In this document: in pieces, positions 40,726 through 51,255 of the stretch
How the letters are laid out: each line of letters opens with the position of its first letter
How positions within the stretch are numbered: the first letter of the stretch is position 1
DNA from: Wielerella bovis
GTDB lineage: Bacteria; Pseudomonadota; Gammaproteobacteria; Burkholderiales; Neisseriaceae
Length of the DNA: 64,000 bases
Assembly: GCF_022354465.1 (NCBI RefSeq)
Contig: NZ_CP092361.1
Location: 1,364,001-1,428,000 of the forward strand
Reading direction: 5' to 3'
The notes under the pieces: generated by a model
Database searches by the model: none
Told to the model about the DNA's origin: nothing
What the model saw: the letters and a program-made list of their open reading frames with translations, nothing else
Program-made: the position numbers and the translations under genes

Positions 40726-43700
40726 AAACAGGCATTTCATCTTGGGCGATTCGCCGTCCCATTCCCACGATTGTGCTGTTTTTGGGATTGATGATTTTTG
40801 GGATTTTTTCATTTTATAAATTGCCGATTAATGCCGACCCCAATATGGCGTTTCCCTTGGTTACTGTTTCGGTCAGCCAAGAAGGTGCGTCTGCCGAAGA
40901 GCTGGAAAATGCGGTTACTCGTCAAGTGGAAAACGCCTTGTCGGGTATGGCTGGTGTCCGCCACATTACTTCTAGTTTGACGCAAGGCAATTCGGTAACG
41001 ACCGTAGAATTTCAATTAGAAACCGACACAGACCGTGCCGTGAATGATGTTCGCAATGCCATTAGCCAAATTCAAGGCGATTTGCCCCAAAACATCTCTG
41101 CCCCTGTCGTTTCACGGGCGGACACAGAAGGCGGTGCTTTGGTTTATTATGCCGTAGAGTCGCCCAATATGAATCAAACGGAACTGGCGTGGTTCATTGA
41201 TGATACGGTCAGTCGCCGAGTGTTGGCGTTGTCTGGCGTTCAGCAGGTCAATCGCATTGGTGGAGCAAAGCAAGAAATTCAAGTTTTGTTAAAAGCCGAC
41301 AAATTGCAAGCTCTGGGCATCACAGCCGAACAGGTCAGCCAGCAGATTGCCCTAACCAATGTCAATATGCCCGCAGGACGCACCAAGCTGTTTGATGGCG
41401 AACAATCCATTAGCGTGCAAGGGAGCAGTCGTGATGTTGAGACACTGGCACAAATGATGATTTCACTTGGTGACAACCGTCAAGTGCGGTTGGACGAATT
41501 AGCCGACATCAAAAACACCCACGCCGAGATTCGCAGTCGCAGTCGTCTTAATGGGCGTGAAGTGCTTGGCTTTAATGTCCTTCGCAGTAAAGGAGCGAGC
41601 GATACCCAAGTGATGGCAAGGGTGGAACAAGCCGTTGCCGAGCTTGCCGAAAAATACCCCGATGTGCGTATCCAAGAAGCTTACAACAGCGTTGAAACCA
41701 CCAAAGAAAATTACAAAGTGGCAATGACCACTTTGCTAGAAGGGGCGATTTTGACGGTGCTGGTGGTGTGGCTGTTTTTGCGTAATTGGCGTGCCACCTT
41801 GGTAGCGGCGATTGCTTTGCCCTTGTCCATTTTGCCTACTTTTGCGGTCATGCACTTGCTTGGCTATACGCTCAATAGCGTTACTTTGCTTGCCATTACG
41901 CTGGTGATTGGGATTTTGGTGGACGATGCGATTGTAGAAATTGAAAACATTGAAACACATTTACATCAAGGCAAACGCCCGTTTCAGGCTGCCTTAGACG
42001 CATCAGATGCCATTGGTTTTGCCGTGGTGGCGATTACAGGCACGATTGTGGCGGTATTTTTGTCTGTCAGCTTTATTGGTGGTGTGACGGGGCAATATTT
42101 TAGTCAATTTGGCGTAACGGTATCGGCGGCGGTGTTGGCGTCTTTGCTCGTGGCTCGTTTGGCAACCCCTTTGCTGGCAGCCTATTTGCTCAAACCACTT
42201 CACAAAAATACCCACGAAAACCAAAATAAAACAGGCAAATTGCACGGACTTTATTTGGCATTGCTTGCCAAAGCCTTGCATTTTCGCAAAACCACGCTGT
42301 TATTGGGTGGGGTATTTATGGTGGCGTCTTTTGCCCTGATACCGCTTTTGCCCACAGGATTTGTCCCCAAAGGCGATACAGGCAGAAGTCAGGTGGAGAT
42401 TGCATTACCGCCTGCCAGTACGCTGGCTCAGACAGACAGCGTCTTAAAGCAAATTGAACAACGACTACAAAGCCGTGATGATGTGGCAGGCGTGTTTGTT
42501 ACTTTGGGCAAAGGTGGGGAAATCAACAAAGGCGAATTGCTCATCAACCTAAAACCACACAGCGAACGTCAAATCAGCCAAAAACAATTTGAAGAAGAAT
42601 TGCGACAAGAGTTACAACAATTTGCCGATATGCGTTTTTCGTTTCGCAACGAGCTGGCGGCACGAGATGTGTCCATTACGCTGGTGGGAAGCGACCCACA
42701 ACAACTTCGCCAAACCGCCCAAACGCTCAAAGAACAAATGGCAACCTTACCATCGCTTGCCAACATTGGGATAAATGCCCCATTGATGAAACCAGAGGTG
42801 CAAGTTCGTCTCAATCACAGCGAAGCCAGTCGGCTTGGCGTTACGCCACAGGCGGTGGGGAATTTACTTCGCATTGCCACCGTTGGCGACACAGGGGGCA
42901 ATTCGGCACGCTTTAATTTGAGCGACCGCCAACTGCCCATTCGGGTTACGCTTGGCGAACAAGACCGCAACAATTTGGCAGTGTTAAGCCATTTGCCCGT
43001 TGCCACAAACAATGGCACAACCGTACTGCTCAACAGCGTTGCCGAGTTGTTTATTGGCGAAACTTCATCAGGCATTGAGCGTTTTGACCGTGAACGCCAA
43101 GTGATTGTGGAAGTCGATTTGACCGAAGGTTACACCATTGGCGATGTGTTAAATGCCGTCAATGGCTTGCCCATTATGCAAGATTTGCCAGCAGGCGTGA
43201 AATTGCCCGAAACAGGCGATGCCGAGTACATGAGTGAAATGTTTGAGCAATTTGGCATGGCAATGGGTTTTGGCATTTTGATGGTTTTGATGGTGCTGAT
43301 TTTGCTGTTTCGTGATTTTTTGCAACCCTTGACCATTTTGATTGCCTTGCCACTGTCTATTGGTGGGGCGATGGTGGGTTTGCTTTTGTATGGGGCGGCT
43401 TTGGATATGTCTTCTGTGATTGGCATTTTGATGTTGATGGGCATTGTAACCAAAAACTCCATTTTGCTGGTGGATTTTGTCATTGAAAAACGCAAGCAAG
43501 GCACAGACCGCCATACGGCACTCATGCAGTCGGGGGCAGAGCGAGCCAGACCGATTGTGATGACCACGATTGCGATGGTGGCAGGTATGTTGCCTGCGGT
43601 GTTTGCCAGTGGTGCTGGGGCGGCGTTTCGTGCTCCGATGGCGATTGCGGTCATTTGCGGACTGATAACTTCAACGTTACTCAGCTTGATTTTTGTGCCT

Positions 43701-43811
43701 GTCTTTTATGCGTTGATGGACGATGTCAAAAATTGGCTTGCCCCCAAATTGGCAAAACTGACTTCGGTTACCGAAGCCGACCGCCAGTTGGCAGAAAAAA
43801 TGGGGGAATAA
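40722..43811 (+). CDS. RND family multidrug efflux permease
   Basis: A 1029-residue inner-membrane proton-driven pump. The two-fold layout is visible: N-terminal helix ISSWAIRRPIPTIVLFLGLM, a first large periplasmic domain, a helix bundle from about residue 335, then the same pattern in the second half (helices from about 855). The proton-relay Asp pair is in GILVDDAIVEIENIETHLHQ (about 405), and GKGGEINKGELLINLKPHS belongs to the second porter domain. The family also includes HAE-1 drug pumps; substrate cannot be read from sequence. It overlaps the adaptor gene by four bases. Only one in-frame DUS (about 41982) occurs in over 3 kb, far fewer than in neighbouring core genes. A strong terminator follows. 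Confidence 0.93.
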   Translation: MKTGISSWAIRRPIPTIVLFLGLMIFGIFSFYKLPINADPNMAFPLVTVSVSQEGASAEELENAVTRQVENALSGMAGVRHITSSLTQGNSVTTVEFQLETDTDRAVNDVRNAISQIQGDLPQNISAPVVSRADTEGGALVYYAVESPNMNQTELAWFIDDTVSRRVLALSGVQQVNRIGGAKQEIQVLLKADKLQALGITAEQVSQQIALTNVNMPAGRTKLFDGEQSISVQGSSRDVETLAQMMISLGDNRQVRLDELADIKNTHAEIRSRSRLNGREVLGFNVLRSKGASDTQVMARVEQAVAELAEKYPDVRIQEAYNSVETTKENYKVAMTTLLEGAILTVLVVWLFLRNWRATLVAAIALPLSILPTFAVMHLLGYTLNSVTLLAITLVIGILVDDAIVEIENIETHLHQGKRPFQAALDASDAIGFAVVAITGTIVAVFLSVSFIGGVTGQYFSQFGVTVSAAVLASLLVARLATPLLAAYLLKPLHKNTHENQNKTGKLHGLYLALLAKALHFRKTTLLLGGVFMVASFALIPLLPTGFVPKGDTGRSQVEIALPPASTLAQTDSVLKQIEQRLQSRDDVAGVFVTLGKGGEINKGELLINLKPHSERQISQKQFEEELRQELQQFADMRFSFRNELAARDVSITLVGSDPQQLRQTAQTLKEQMATLPSLANIGINAPLMKPEVQVRLNHSEASRLGVTPQAVGNLLRIATVGDTGGNSARFNLSDRQLPIRVTLGEQDRNNLAVLSHLPVATNNGTTVLLNSVAELFIGETSSGIERFDRERQVIVEVDLTEGYTIGDVLNAVNGLPIMQDLPAGVKLPETGDAEYMSEMFEQFGMAMGFGILMVLMVLILLFRDFLQPLTILIALPLSIGGAMVGLLLYGAALDMSSVIGILMLMGIVTKNSILLVDFVIEKRKQGTDRHTALMQSGAERARPIVMTTIAMVAGMLPAVFASGAGAAFRAPMAIAVICGLITSTLLSLIFVPVFYALMDDVKNWLAPKLAKLTSVTEADRQLAEKMGE

Positions 43812-43823
43812 TGCTTGCTTGAT

Positions 43824-43865
43824 TAAAAAAACACCGTTTAAATGTCAATTTAGACGGTGTTTTTT
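43824..43865 (+). terminator. Rho-independent terminator of the RND operon
   Basis: AAAAAACACCGTTTAAAT and ATTTAGACGGTGTTTTTT form a long stem with one internal mismatch pair and a 4-base loop, ending in a T tract. Confidence 0.85.
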
Positions 43866-43874
43866 ATGATAAGT

Positions 43875-43981
43875 TATAGTGGATTCAATTTAAATCAGGA
43901 CAAGGCGACAACAACCGCTGTGTACACCTAGTACATAAGGGAGCTGGTAACGCGGTACTGGTTTAAATTGAATTCACTATA
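43875..43981. mobile_element. Correia-like 107-bp MITE, copy F
   Basis: Starts TATAGTGGATTCAATTTAAA and ends TTTAAATTGAATTCACTATA, in the same orientation as copies C and G. It lies at the right edge of the DUS-poor island, directly after the RND terminator. Confidence 0.85.
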
Positions 43982-43988
43982 ATATTTT

Positions 43989-44026
43989 AGGCAGCCTGAA
44001 ATAAGAGTATTTTTCAGGCTGCCTTT
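43989..44026. terminator. Inverted DUS pair at the end of purB
   Basis: AGGCAGCCTGAAA and TTTCAGGCTGCCTTTT with a 10-base loop, about ten bases beyond the purB stop (minus strand). Confidence 0.65.
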
Positions 44027-44036
44027 TATCAAGACA

Positions 44037-45422
<1,386 letters not shown>

Positions 45423-45484
45423 TTATTTACTATAAAAATGCTTTCAGGCTGCCTGAAAACGTGTTGCCGTACGATGACAGATAT

Positions 45485-45553
45485 GGTGGGTGCAATGTCC
45501 ACCAAAAAAATCATTTAAATTATCAATAATATGGTGGACAATGTCCACCTTAC
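45485..45553. repeat. GGTGGACATTGTCCACC-type inverted repeat
   Basis: GGTGGGTGCAATGTCCACC near 45485 and the palindrome GGTGGACAATGTCCACC near 45532 flank an AT-rich spacer. Dispersed short palindromes of this kind occur in Neisseriaceae intergenic DNA; function unknown. Confidence 0.5.
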
Positions 45554-45567
45554 ATAGGTTAAGATTT

Positions 45568-46122
45568 TCAGGCTGCCTGAAAATGTTTTTTCTCGGGGAA
45601 AACCACATCAGTGTAAATTTCCACTACCGTGATTGCAAAATCAATGCTTTTTAATTCAATTAAATCATCACTTTGAGAATAAAACTGTGCTGCCCAATTT
45701 TCATTTCTGCGTAACACGGTTACATTCATAAAATCCTGTTCCGCCAACACATATTCTTGTAATGACGGGATTTTTTTGTAATCGTTTAATTTAAAAGTCA
45801 AATCGGTTTCGCGTGTGCTTTCGGATAAAACTTCAATAATCACAATGGTTTGTGTGGCGGTGTATTTATCGTCTTGCTTGCCACAATCCACAATCACATC
45901 AGGCAAATAGTAATTTTGCCCCACCTTGACTTTCTGCGTTTCCATGTACGCCATGCAAGATGTGCCTTTTAAATGCTGGCGAAACGGTACATAAAAATTC
46001 CCTGCAATCACATTGTGCGATTTGGACGCATTGTCTATAGCCCAAATTTCACCATTGATGTATTCGTATTTTACATCAGGCAGTTGTGAATAATGTGTCA
46101 AATATTCGTGTTCGCTGACCAC
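45568..46122 (-). CDS. Uma2 family (DUF820) PD-(D/E)XK-like endonuclease
   Basis: A 184-residue protein of the Uma2/DUF820 family, which has a restriction-endonuclease-like fold and is abundant in cyanobacteria but scattered elsewhere. Family blocks seen: YEYINGEIWAIDNASKSHNV near 20-40, YLPDVIVDCGKQ (Asp of the nuclease core), and IVIIEVLSESTRETDLTFKL with the Glu-x-x-Ser-x-x-Thr segment. Biological role unknown; some members are transposon-linked. The last residues Phe-Gln-Ala-Ala and the stop come from a DUS. No strong ribosome site precedes ATG 46120-46122. It lies between purB and a decayed gene. Confidence 0.8.
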   Translation of the reverse strand: MVSEHEYLTHYSQLPDVKYEYINGEIWAIDNASKSHNVIAGNFYVPFRQHLKGTSCMAYMETQKVKVGQNYYLPDVIVDCGKQDDKYTATQTIVIIEVLSESTRETDLTFKLNDYKKIPSLQEYVLAEQDFMNVTVLRRNENWAAQFYSQSDDLIELKSIDFAITVVEIYTDVVFPEKKHFQAA

Positions 46123-46230
46123 TGTGTTTTCTTGCTATAATGCGTTCATGATTTTTCCTTTCAGGCTGCCTGAAAACCCTATCCATACTACTCAAAATCA
46201 TATTCATCAAACAAAAAATCGTGCAGAAAA

Positions 46231-46611
46231 TCAGTTTTCAAACCAGTCAAATCCTGCGTAATTGCCGCTTTTGCCTTTGTAGTTAAAACAAAATCCCTGT
46301 TTGGGCATATCTTCATAAAATATTGCCTTTGAAACAAAAGCGGTTGGATTGGGTATTGAATTTAAATACCAAATGTTCACCTTTATCATTAACGGGAACA
46401 TCGGCGACATTAAATGCCCAATAAAATGACAAAATCAGTCCGTTTGCAAAATTAGCCTGACGCTCGTTCATGACTTTGGCAAACGTAATCAAATTGACAT
46501 TCGCTTACAGTGATACCAAATTTGCTTTTGCTGTTGTCGGCTTGCACACTCAATGGTAATGCCAGCAGCATGGTACACAATAATTGGGTAAACTTTTCGC
46601 TTTAAATTCAT
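46231..46611 (-). pseudogene. Decayed gene for a small secreted protein (at least three frameshifts)
   Basis: Reading from ATG 46609-46611 on the reverse strand, four frame segments join into one protein-like sequence. It starts MNLKRK, then (shift) FTQLLCTMLLALPLSVQADN, a convincing signal peptide. SKSKFGITVS follows, then (shift) ANVNLITFAKVMNERQANFA and NGLILSFYWAFNVADVPVND, and finally (shift) IFYEDMPKQGFCFNYKGKSG to a stop at 46231. The family is not recognised. The hits are all small insertions or deletions, so the gene is recently inactivated, or the assembly has several errors here. The 569-bp gap 46123-46691 is explained by this remnant and DUS. Confidence 0.65.
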
Positions 46612-46691
46612 AGCAAAATCGCTTTCAATCAAACAAGGCTGCCTGAAACACTATCGGCGTTGTTCAGGCAGCCTGAAAAAGGGCTTATCAA

Positions 46692-47555
46692 TTATTGTGC
46701 AGCAGATGCAGTTGAAGCAGCAGATGCTGAAATTGTTTCAGAGCCAGATGCACCAAACCATTGAGTATGAATTTTGTTGTATGTACCATCAGATTTGATT
46801 TGTGCTAAACCTTTGTTAATCGCTTCGCGCAAACCATCATTGCGCCCTTTTTTGAACGCGAAACCATATTGTTCTTGCACAAACGAAGGGTCAACAATGA
46901 CATTCAATTTCGCATCAGCATGTTGTTTAGCGTAATAAGCCACTACGCTGCTGTCGCCCACAACGGCATCTACACCACCGCTTTCCAACTCTTTAAATGC
47001 CAAGGGCATGGTTTCAAAGCGTTTGATTTTGTTGCTGCTGGCACCTTGTAATTGTTGCAAAATCAAATCGCCTGATGTGGCAGCCTGAACCGATGCCGTA
47101 TGTTCTTTTAAATCAGCAAATGATTTAATGGTGTCTGCATGACGTGGGCTGGCCACAATCATTTGCGTGGCTTCAAAATAAGGGTCAGAGAAGTCCAGTT
47201 GTTGTTTACGCTCATCGTTGATGGTAATGCTCGCCAAACCAATATCGCTGTCGCCTTTATCCACGTTAGCAAACAAGCCTTCAAATGGCGTGTTCACAAA
47301 ATCCAATTTGACATTTTGGCTTTTGGCAGCTGCATCTAAAATTTCTTTTGAAAAACCAACAACTTTATTGTTTTCCATGTATTCCATAGGTGCATAAGAA
47401 GCATCGGTGGCTACTACATAGGTTTTATCCAAATCCAATCCACCTGTTGCAGCAGTATTGGATGCCGAAGATTGTGTGTTATTGCTGCTGCCACCAGAAC
47501 AAGCAGTTAATGCCGCTGATAATACAGCCAATGCCAAAATACGTTTTGTAAACAT
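46692..47555 (-). CDS. Amino-acid ABC transporter substrate-binding lipoprotein
   Basis: A 287-residue SBP_bac_3-type binding protein. The signal peptide with lipobox AALTACSGG (Cys about 19) is followed by a Ser/Asn/Thr-rich linker. The ligand-binding domain begins KTYVVATDASYAPMEYMENN, with VGFSKEILDAAAKSQNVKLDF, hinge DSDIGLASITINDERKQQLD and ending GLAQIKSDGTYNKIHTQWFG, then an Ala/Ser tail of about 17 residues. It resembles cystine- or polar-amino-acid-binding proteins. It shares the C-terminal GLAQIKSDGTY block with the gene at 24317. No permease or ATPase gene is adjacent. AAAGGTAACATC precedes the ATG. Confidence 0.9.
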   Translation of the reverse strand: MFTKRILALAVLSAALTACSGGSSNNTQSSASNTAATGGLDLDKTYVVATDASYAPMEYMENNKVVGFSKEILDAAAKSQNVKLDFVNTPFEGLFANVDKGDSDIGLASITINDERKQQLDFSDPYFEATQMIVASPRHADTIKSFADLKEHTASVQAATSGDLILQQLQGASSNKIKRFETMPLAFKELESGGVDAVVGDSSVVAYYAKQHADAKLNVIVDPSFVQEQYGFAFKKGRNDGLREAINKGLAQIKSDGTYNKIHTQWFGASGSETISASAASTASAAQ

Positions 47556-47830
47556 GATGTTACCTTTCGTTTATGTAAATAACTTAATTTCAGATAAGCA
47601 AATATAACAATTTTTACCAATTCAAAATATGTTAATGAGCAATTAATTTTGTATTGGCAATAAAATCAATCATTTAAAAATACACAAAAAATGATTTCAG
47701 GCTGCCTCATATCATTTATTCGGTGGTGTAATGATGGATAACGCAACAGCAGGTACAAATCGTTTTATTTGTAAAAATATAACTGCAAACAAATTATCCT
47801 TAACCTTTCAGGCAGCCTGAAAAAAATGTC

Positions 47831-48535
47831 TCATTGTAACAACACTTCAACATGGTGTGTGATGTCTTTGGAAGATTTTTGAATAGAACGAATTTCTATC
47901 TGGCTTTCAGGTACGCCCGATGCTAATAAAACATCTCGCACCGCAAAAATGCGTGGTTGGCGCAAACTTTCGGTTTCTGTTGCATCTGGTATGCCCACAA
48001 TCGCTACTTTTTTCCCTTCTTGTGCGCCCGATAATACATCTTTTAGCGCATCATAAACATCATCTGATATTTCTGTTTTTTCAGATGCAAAAGTAAATTT
48101 CACCACACCATTTTCCACATGAATTTGTGCTGCATGTTGATTGATGTCGTCATCAGCTAACAAATCATCGGCAGGAGAATAAACCATTGAAGCAGCAGAA
48201 GCACTGATTGCCTCACTTGCGGTATTCTCTACATCAGATGGTGCAATCATGCCATTGACTTGTTCTGCATTACGTCTTTCAGCGCGATATGCAGCTTCTG
48301 ATTCAGTAATAGGAATCACGCTAAAAGTTTCAGAAGCTGTCTGTATTAATGTTTGTTCCACTGTGCCTTGTTCTTGCATATTCATAAAACACGCCACGCT
48401 TACAGTTACCACACTCAATACAATCGCTGCTATCCAAATTCGCCGCATATTACGGCGTTGATTGGCGGATTGAGGCGGATGCTGTTTTTGTGGTTCATTT
48501 GTTTGCACATCAGAAGAGGCGTGTTTTGAACTCAT
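47831..48535 (-). CDS. OmpA-like domain inner-membrane-anchored protein
   Basis: A 234-residue protein with a cytoplasmic N-terminus of about 32 residues rich in Gln/Pro/Asn, and one membrane helix (IWIAAIVLSVVTVSVACFM, about 33-51). A low-complexity Ala/Ser/Glu periplasmic linker follows, and then a C-terminal domain (about 140-234) resembling the OmpA/MotB peptidoglycan-binding fold: VVKFTFASEKTEISDDVYDA and AVRDVLLASGVPESQIEIRS. The usual N-x-x-L-S-x-x-R-A signature is replaced by QPRIFAVRDVL, so peptidoglycan binding is uncertain. The gene is divergent from glyQ and ends before a palindromic DUS at 47806-47822. Confidence 0.7.
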   Translation of the reverse strand: MSSKHASSDVQTNEPQKQHPPQSANQRRNMRRIWIAAIVLSVVTVSVACFMNMQEQGTVEQTLIQTASETFSVIPITESEAAYRAERRNAEQVNGMIAPSDVENTASEAISASAASMVYSPADDLLADDDINQHAAQIHVENGVVKFTFASEKTEISDDVYDALKDVLSGAQEGKKVAIVGIPDATETESLRQPRIFAVRDVLLASGVPESQIEIRSIQKSSKDITHHVEVLLQ

Positions 48536-48668
48536 AAAGTTTCACAAGTGATAAAAAATATTTGCATTATATTACGATAATTCATAGATTGCTGACAAAT
48601 GCTTTCAGGCAGCCTGAAAATTCAGTAAAATACAACATTATCGTTTATTTATCCATAAAGAAATCAAA

Positions 48669-49565
48669 ATGCTTACTTTTCAAGAAATTATCTTTAAATT
48701 GCAAACTTACTGGGCAGCAAAAGGCTGCGCCATCGTTCAACCTTTTGATTTGGAAGTTGGTGCAGGCACATCTCACCCTGCCACCGCCTTACGCGCTTTG
48801 GGACCTGAACCATGGTTTGCCGCCTATGTTCAACCCAGCCGCCGCCCAAAAGATGGACGTTACGGCGACAATCCCAATCGCTTGCAACACTATTATCAAT
48901 TCCAAGTGGCATTGAAACCTGCACCTGACGATTTCCAAGATTTGTATTTAGGCAGCCTGAAAGATTTAGGCATTGACCCAACTGTTCACGATATTCGTTT
49001 TGTGGAAGATGACTGGGAAAATCCCACTTTGGGTGCATGGGGCTTGGGTTGGGAAGTTTGGCTCAACGGCATGGAAGTGACTCAATTTACTTATTTCCAA
49101 CAAGTCGGTGGCTTGGATTGTTCGCCTGTGTTGGGCGAAATTACTTATGGCATTGAACGCTTAGCAATGTATCTACAAGGTGTTGAAAATGTGTATGATT
49201 TGGTTTGGACTAAATCATTGGACGGCAGCATTTTGACTTATGGCGATGTGTATCATCAAAACGAAGTAGCGCAATCCACCTACAATTTTGAATATAGCGA
49301 TGCCGATTGGTTGCTGGAACAATTCAATCATTATGAAGCGCAAGCCAAACGTTTGCTGGAACAGGAAGACCCACAATTATCCTTACCTGCCTATGAATTA
49401 GTTTTGAAAGCGGGGCATACGTTTAACTTATTGGATGCGCGTGGTGCGATTTCGGTTACCGAACGCGCAACCTATATTGGACGTATTCGCGCATTAAGCC
49501 GTATTGTGGCGCAAAAATTTGTTGCCAGCCGTGAAGCATTGGGTTTTCCATTGATTAAAAAATAA
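48669..49565 (+). CDS. glyQ: Glycine--tRNA ligase alpha subunit
   Basis: The 298-residue catalytic subunit of the bacterial alpha2beta2 glycyl-tRNA synthetase, which activates glycine. Characteristic sequence: [61 protein letters not shown] (class II motif 2 region, read in part) and [17 protein letters not shown] near the C-terminus. The beta subunit gene glyS does not follow; the next gene is on the opposite strand. In other Neisseriaceae the two genes are also not directly fused, so glyS is probably elsewhere. An in-frame DUS encodes GSLKDLG. A DUS hairpin follows. Confidence 0.96.
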   Translation: MLTFQEIIFKLQTYWAAKGCAIVQPFDLEVGAGTSHPATALRALGPEPWFAAYVQPSRRPKDGRYGDNPNRLQHYYQFQVALKPAPDDFQDLYLGSLKDLGIDPTVHDIRFVEDDWENPTLGAWGLGWEVWLNGMEVTQFTYFQQVGGLDCSPVLGEITYGIERLAMYLQGVENVYDLVWTKSLDGSILTYGDVYHQNEVAQSTYNFEYSDADWLLEQFNHYEAQAKRLLEQEDPQLSLPAYELVLKAGHTFNLLDARGAISVTERATYIGRIRALSRIVAQKFVASREALGFPLIKK

Positions 49566-49581
49566 AATATGAAAACATAAA

Positions 49582-49622
49582 TTTTTCAGGCTGCCTTTTG
49601 TTTTAAAAGGCAGCCTGAAAAA
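49582..49622. terminator. Inverted DUS pair after glyQ
   Basis: TTTTTCAGGCTGCCTTTT and AAAAGGCAGCCTGAAAAA form an 18-bp stem with a 5-base loop between the convergent ends of glyQ and the membrane-protein gene; T-rich on both strands, hence bidirectional. Confidence 0.75.
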
Positions 49623-49626
49623 ATAG

Positions 49627-50247
49627 TTAATGTTTCATCAAATGCACCAAACGGTATAAATCCATAACAATATAGGTTATTTGCATCAATACTGCAATCA
49701 GCAAACCACCTTGTAGTTGTCGCAATGTAAACCGCGTAACAGCTTCTTTATTCGCGTACCGATGCAATGCAAAAATCAACATCAGCAGCACAATGATTGT
49801 CCACCAAGCCAAAGGTTGCCATGCATAAAGTTGCAATAAAATGGGTGCGATGCGTGTCGTTAAACCATTTGGGTATTCCCACCAAATTAATCCAGCCAAA
49901 AGTATAAAAGCAGCATGTGCAACCAAATTTGCCAAAGCAAACAAAGTCAATAATGGGCTACTTTGACTTTGCCAAATACTACGAATGCCGCTTTCAGGCT
50001 GCCTTATCACATCATTTAACCAAAAAAATATGCTGCCAATAAAAGCATAAAAATGAAGTAGATAAATATTACTTAATTGTGTTATGCCTAAAATATTGGG
50101 TAAGATTTTTGCCGATACCCAACCACCATATAGCCACAAGAATAATGCAAAACTCAACCAAAAAAACTGGCGCATTCGTACCGTTTCACCGATAAATAGC
50201 AGCGCACACACCACAACTATTATCGTGTTCCAATCCCACGCTACCAT
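49627..50247 (-). CDS. Hypothetical multi-pass membrane protein downstream of dapF
   Basis: Not recognised. A 206-residue inner-membrane protein with about six hydrophobic segments (starting WNTIIVVVCALLFIGETVRM). The start ATG at 50245-50247 overlaps the dapF stop as TAATG, so translation is coupled; a longer in-frame reading into dapF is rejected. An in-frame DUS encodes RQPESG in the middle loop. The C-terminal part ITYIVMDLYRLVHLMKH ends the last helix. Position gives no functional clue beyond co-expression with dapF. No signal peptide or known motif is visible. Confidence 0.7.
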   Translation of the reverse strand: MVAWDWNTIIVVVCALLFIGETVRMRQFFWLSFALFLWLYGGWVSAKILPNILGITQLSNIYLLHFYAFIGSIFFWLNDVIRQPESGIRSIWQSQSSPLLTLFALANLVAHAAFILLAGLIWWEYPNGLTTRIAPILLQLYAWQPLAWWTIIVLLMLIFALHRYANKEAVTRFTLRQLQGGLLIAVLMQITYIVMDLYRLVHLMKH

Positions 50248-51095
50248 TAACACACCACTTCGCCCGTGAAAACGGTCGTTGCTGCACCAGTCATCAACAC
50301 ATCTTCCCCTTCTTGCCAACTAATCCGCAATTCGCCGCCACGCAAATCTACGCGTACTTCTTCGCCCGCAGCCAACACACCCAAACGCACGCCCGAAACC
50401 ACTGCCGCACACGCACCCGTACCGCACGCCAATGTTTCGCCCGTGCCACGCTCAAACACACGCAATTTAATATGGTTTTTGTCCACAATTTGCATAAAAC
50501 CCACGTTCACACGTTCGGGGAAACGCTCGTGATATTGCAATGCCTCGCCCCAATCCGCAACAGGTGCAGTCGCCACATCCGCCACCAACATCACCGCATG
50601 TGGATTACCCATGCTGACCATGCTCATTTCCGCGCTGTCTATGCCGTTCATCACAATATAGCTGACCGCGCCATCGGTTTCGCCGCTACGCAACACAAAT
50701 GGCACATCAGCCGCAGCAAAACGCGGTTTGCCCATGTTTACCGTAATCAACCCATCGTCATTCAAACGCGGTTTAATGATGCCACTAGCGGTTTCCACCA
50801 CGATTTCTTGCTTATCGGTCAAACCCTGTTCGCTGACAAATTTCACAAAACAACGCGCACCATTGCCACATTGTTGCACTTCGCTGCCATCAGCATTGAA
50901 AATGCGATAACGAAAATCCACACCATCAGTTTGCGCACGTTCCACCAACAATAATTGGTCAAAACCAATGCCAAAATTGCGGTCTGCCCATTGCGCGATT
51001 TGCTGATTATTTGGCGTAAATGTTTGCGAAATGCCATCAATTACCATGAAATCATTGCCCAAACCGTGCATTTTGCTGAATTTTAAGGAAGTCAT
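50247..51095 (-). CDS. dapF: Diaminopimelate epimerase
   Basis: Interconverts LL- and meso-diaminopimelate for lysine and peptidoglycan synthesis. It is 282 residues, a cofactor-independent two-Cys racemase. The first catalytic Cys lies in [20 protein letters not shown] (about residue 78) and the second in [20 protein letters not shown] (about 222). Other blocks are [18 protein letters not shown] at the start and [15 protein letters not shown] 51093-51095 is preferred over an in-frame ATG eight codons upstream, because family proteins begin at this point. The gene is followed by a coupled membrane-protein gene. Confidence 0.96.
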   Translation of the reverse strand: MTSLKFSKMHGLGNDFMVIDGISQTFTPNNQQIAQWADRNFGIGFDQLLLVERAQTDGVDFRYRIFNADGSEVQQCGNGARCFVKFVSEQGLTDKQEIVVETASGIIKPRLNDDGLITVNMGKPRFAAADVPFVLRSGETDGAVSYIVMNGIDSAEMSMVSMGNPHAVMLVADVATAPVADWGEALQYHERFPERVNVGFMQIVDKNHIKLRVFERGTGETLACGTGACAAVVSGVRLGVLAAGEEVRVDLRGGELRISWQEGEDVLMTGAATTVFTGEVVC

Positions 51096-51160
51096 ATTTA
51101 TTCTTTCTGTTTTAATCATATTAGTATTTTTCAGGCAGCCTGAAAAATAACTTGGATAAT

Positions 51161-51234
51161 ATTAGTGAATCATATTTTAGATTAGTACCACATTGATTCA
51201 TTTTGTTTTAATAGCAATCTAAATATCCACTATA
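51161..51234. mobile_element. Eroded Correia-like MITE fragment
   Basis: ATTAGTGAATCATATTTTAG at the left and AATCTAAATATCCACTATA at the right with 35 bases between; looks like a deleted, diverged relative of the 107-bp element. Lies between dapF and serB. Confidence 0.45.
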
Positions 51235-51255
51235 CCGTTTTCAGGCAGCCTGAAA

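Noticed and set aside
48669..49622. Missing or broken glyS after glyQ
   Set aside because: No remnant of the beta subunit is present next to glyQ; the gene is expected elsewhere, so this is not a deletion within the window.
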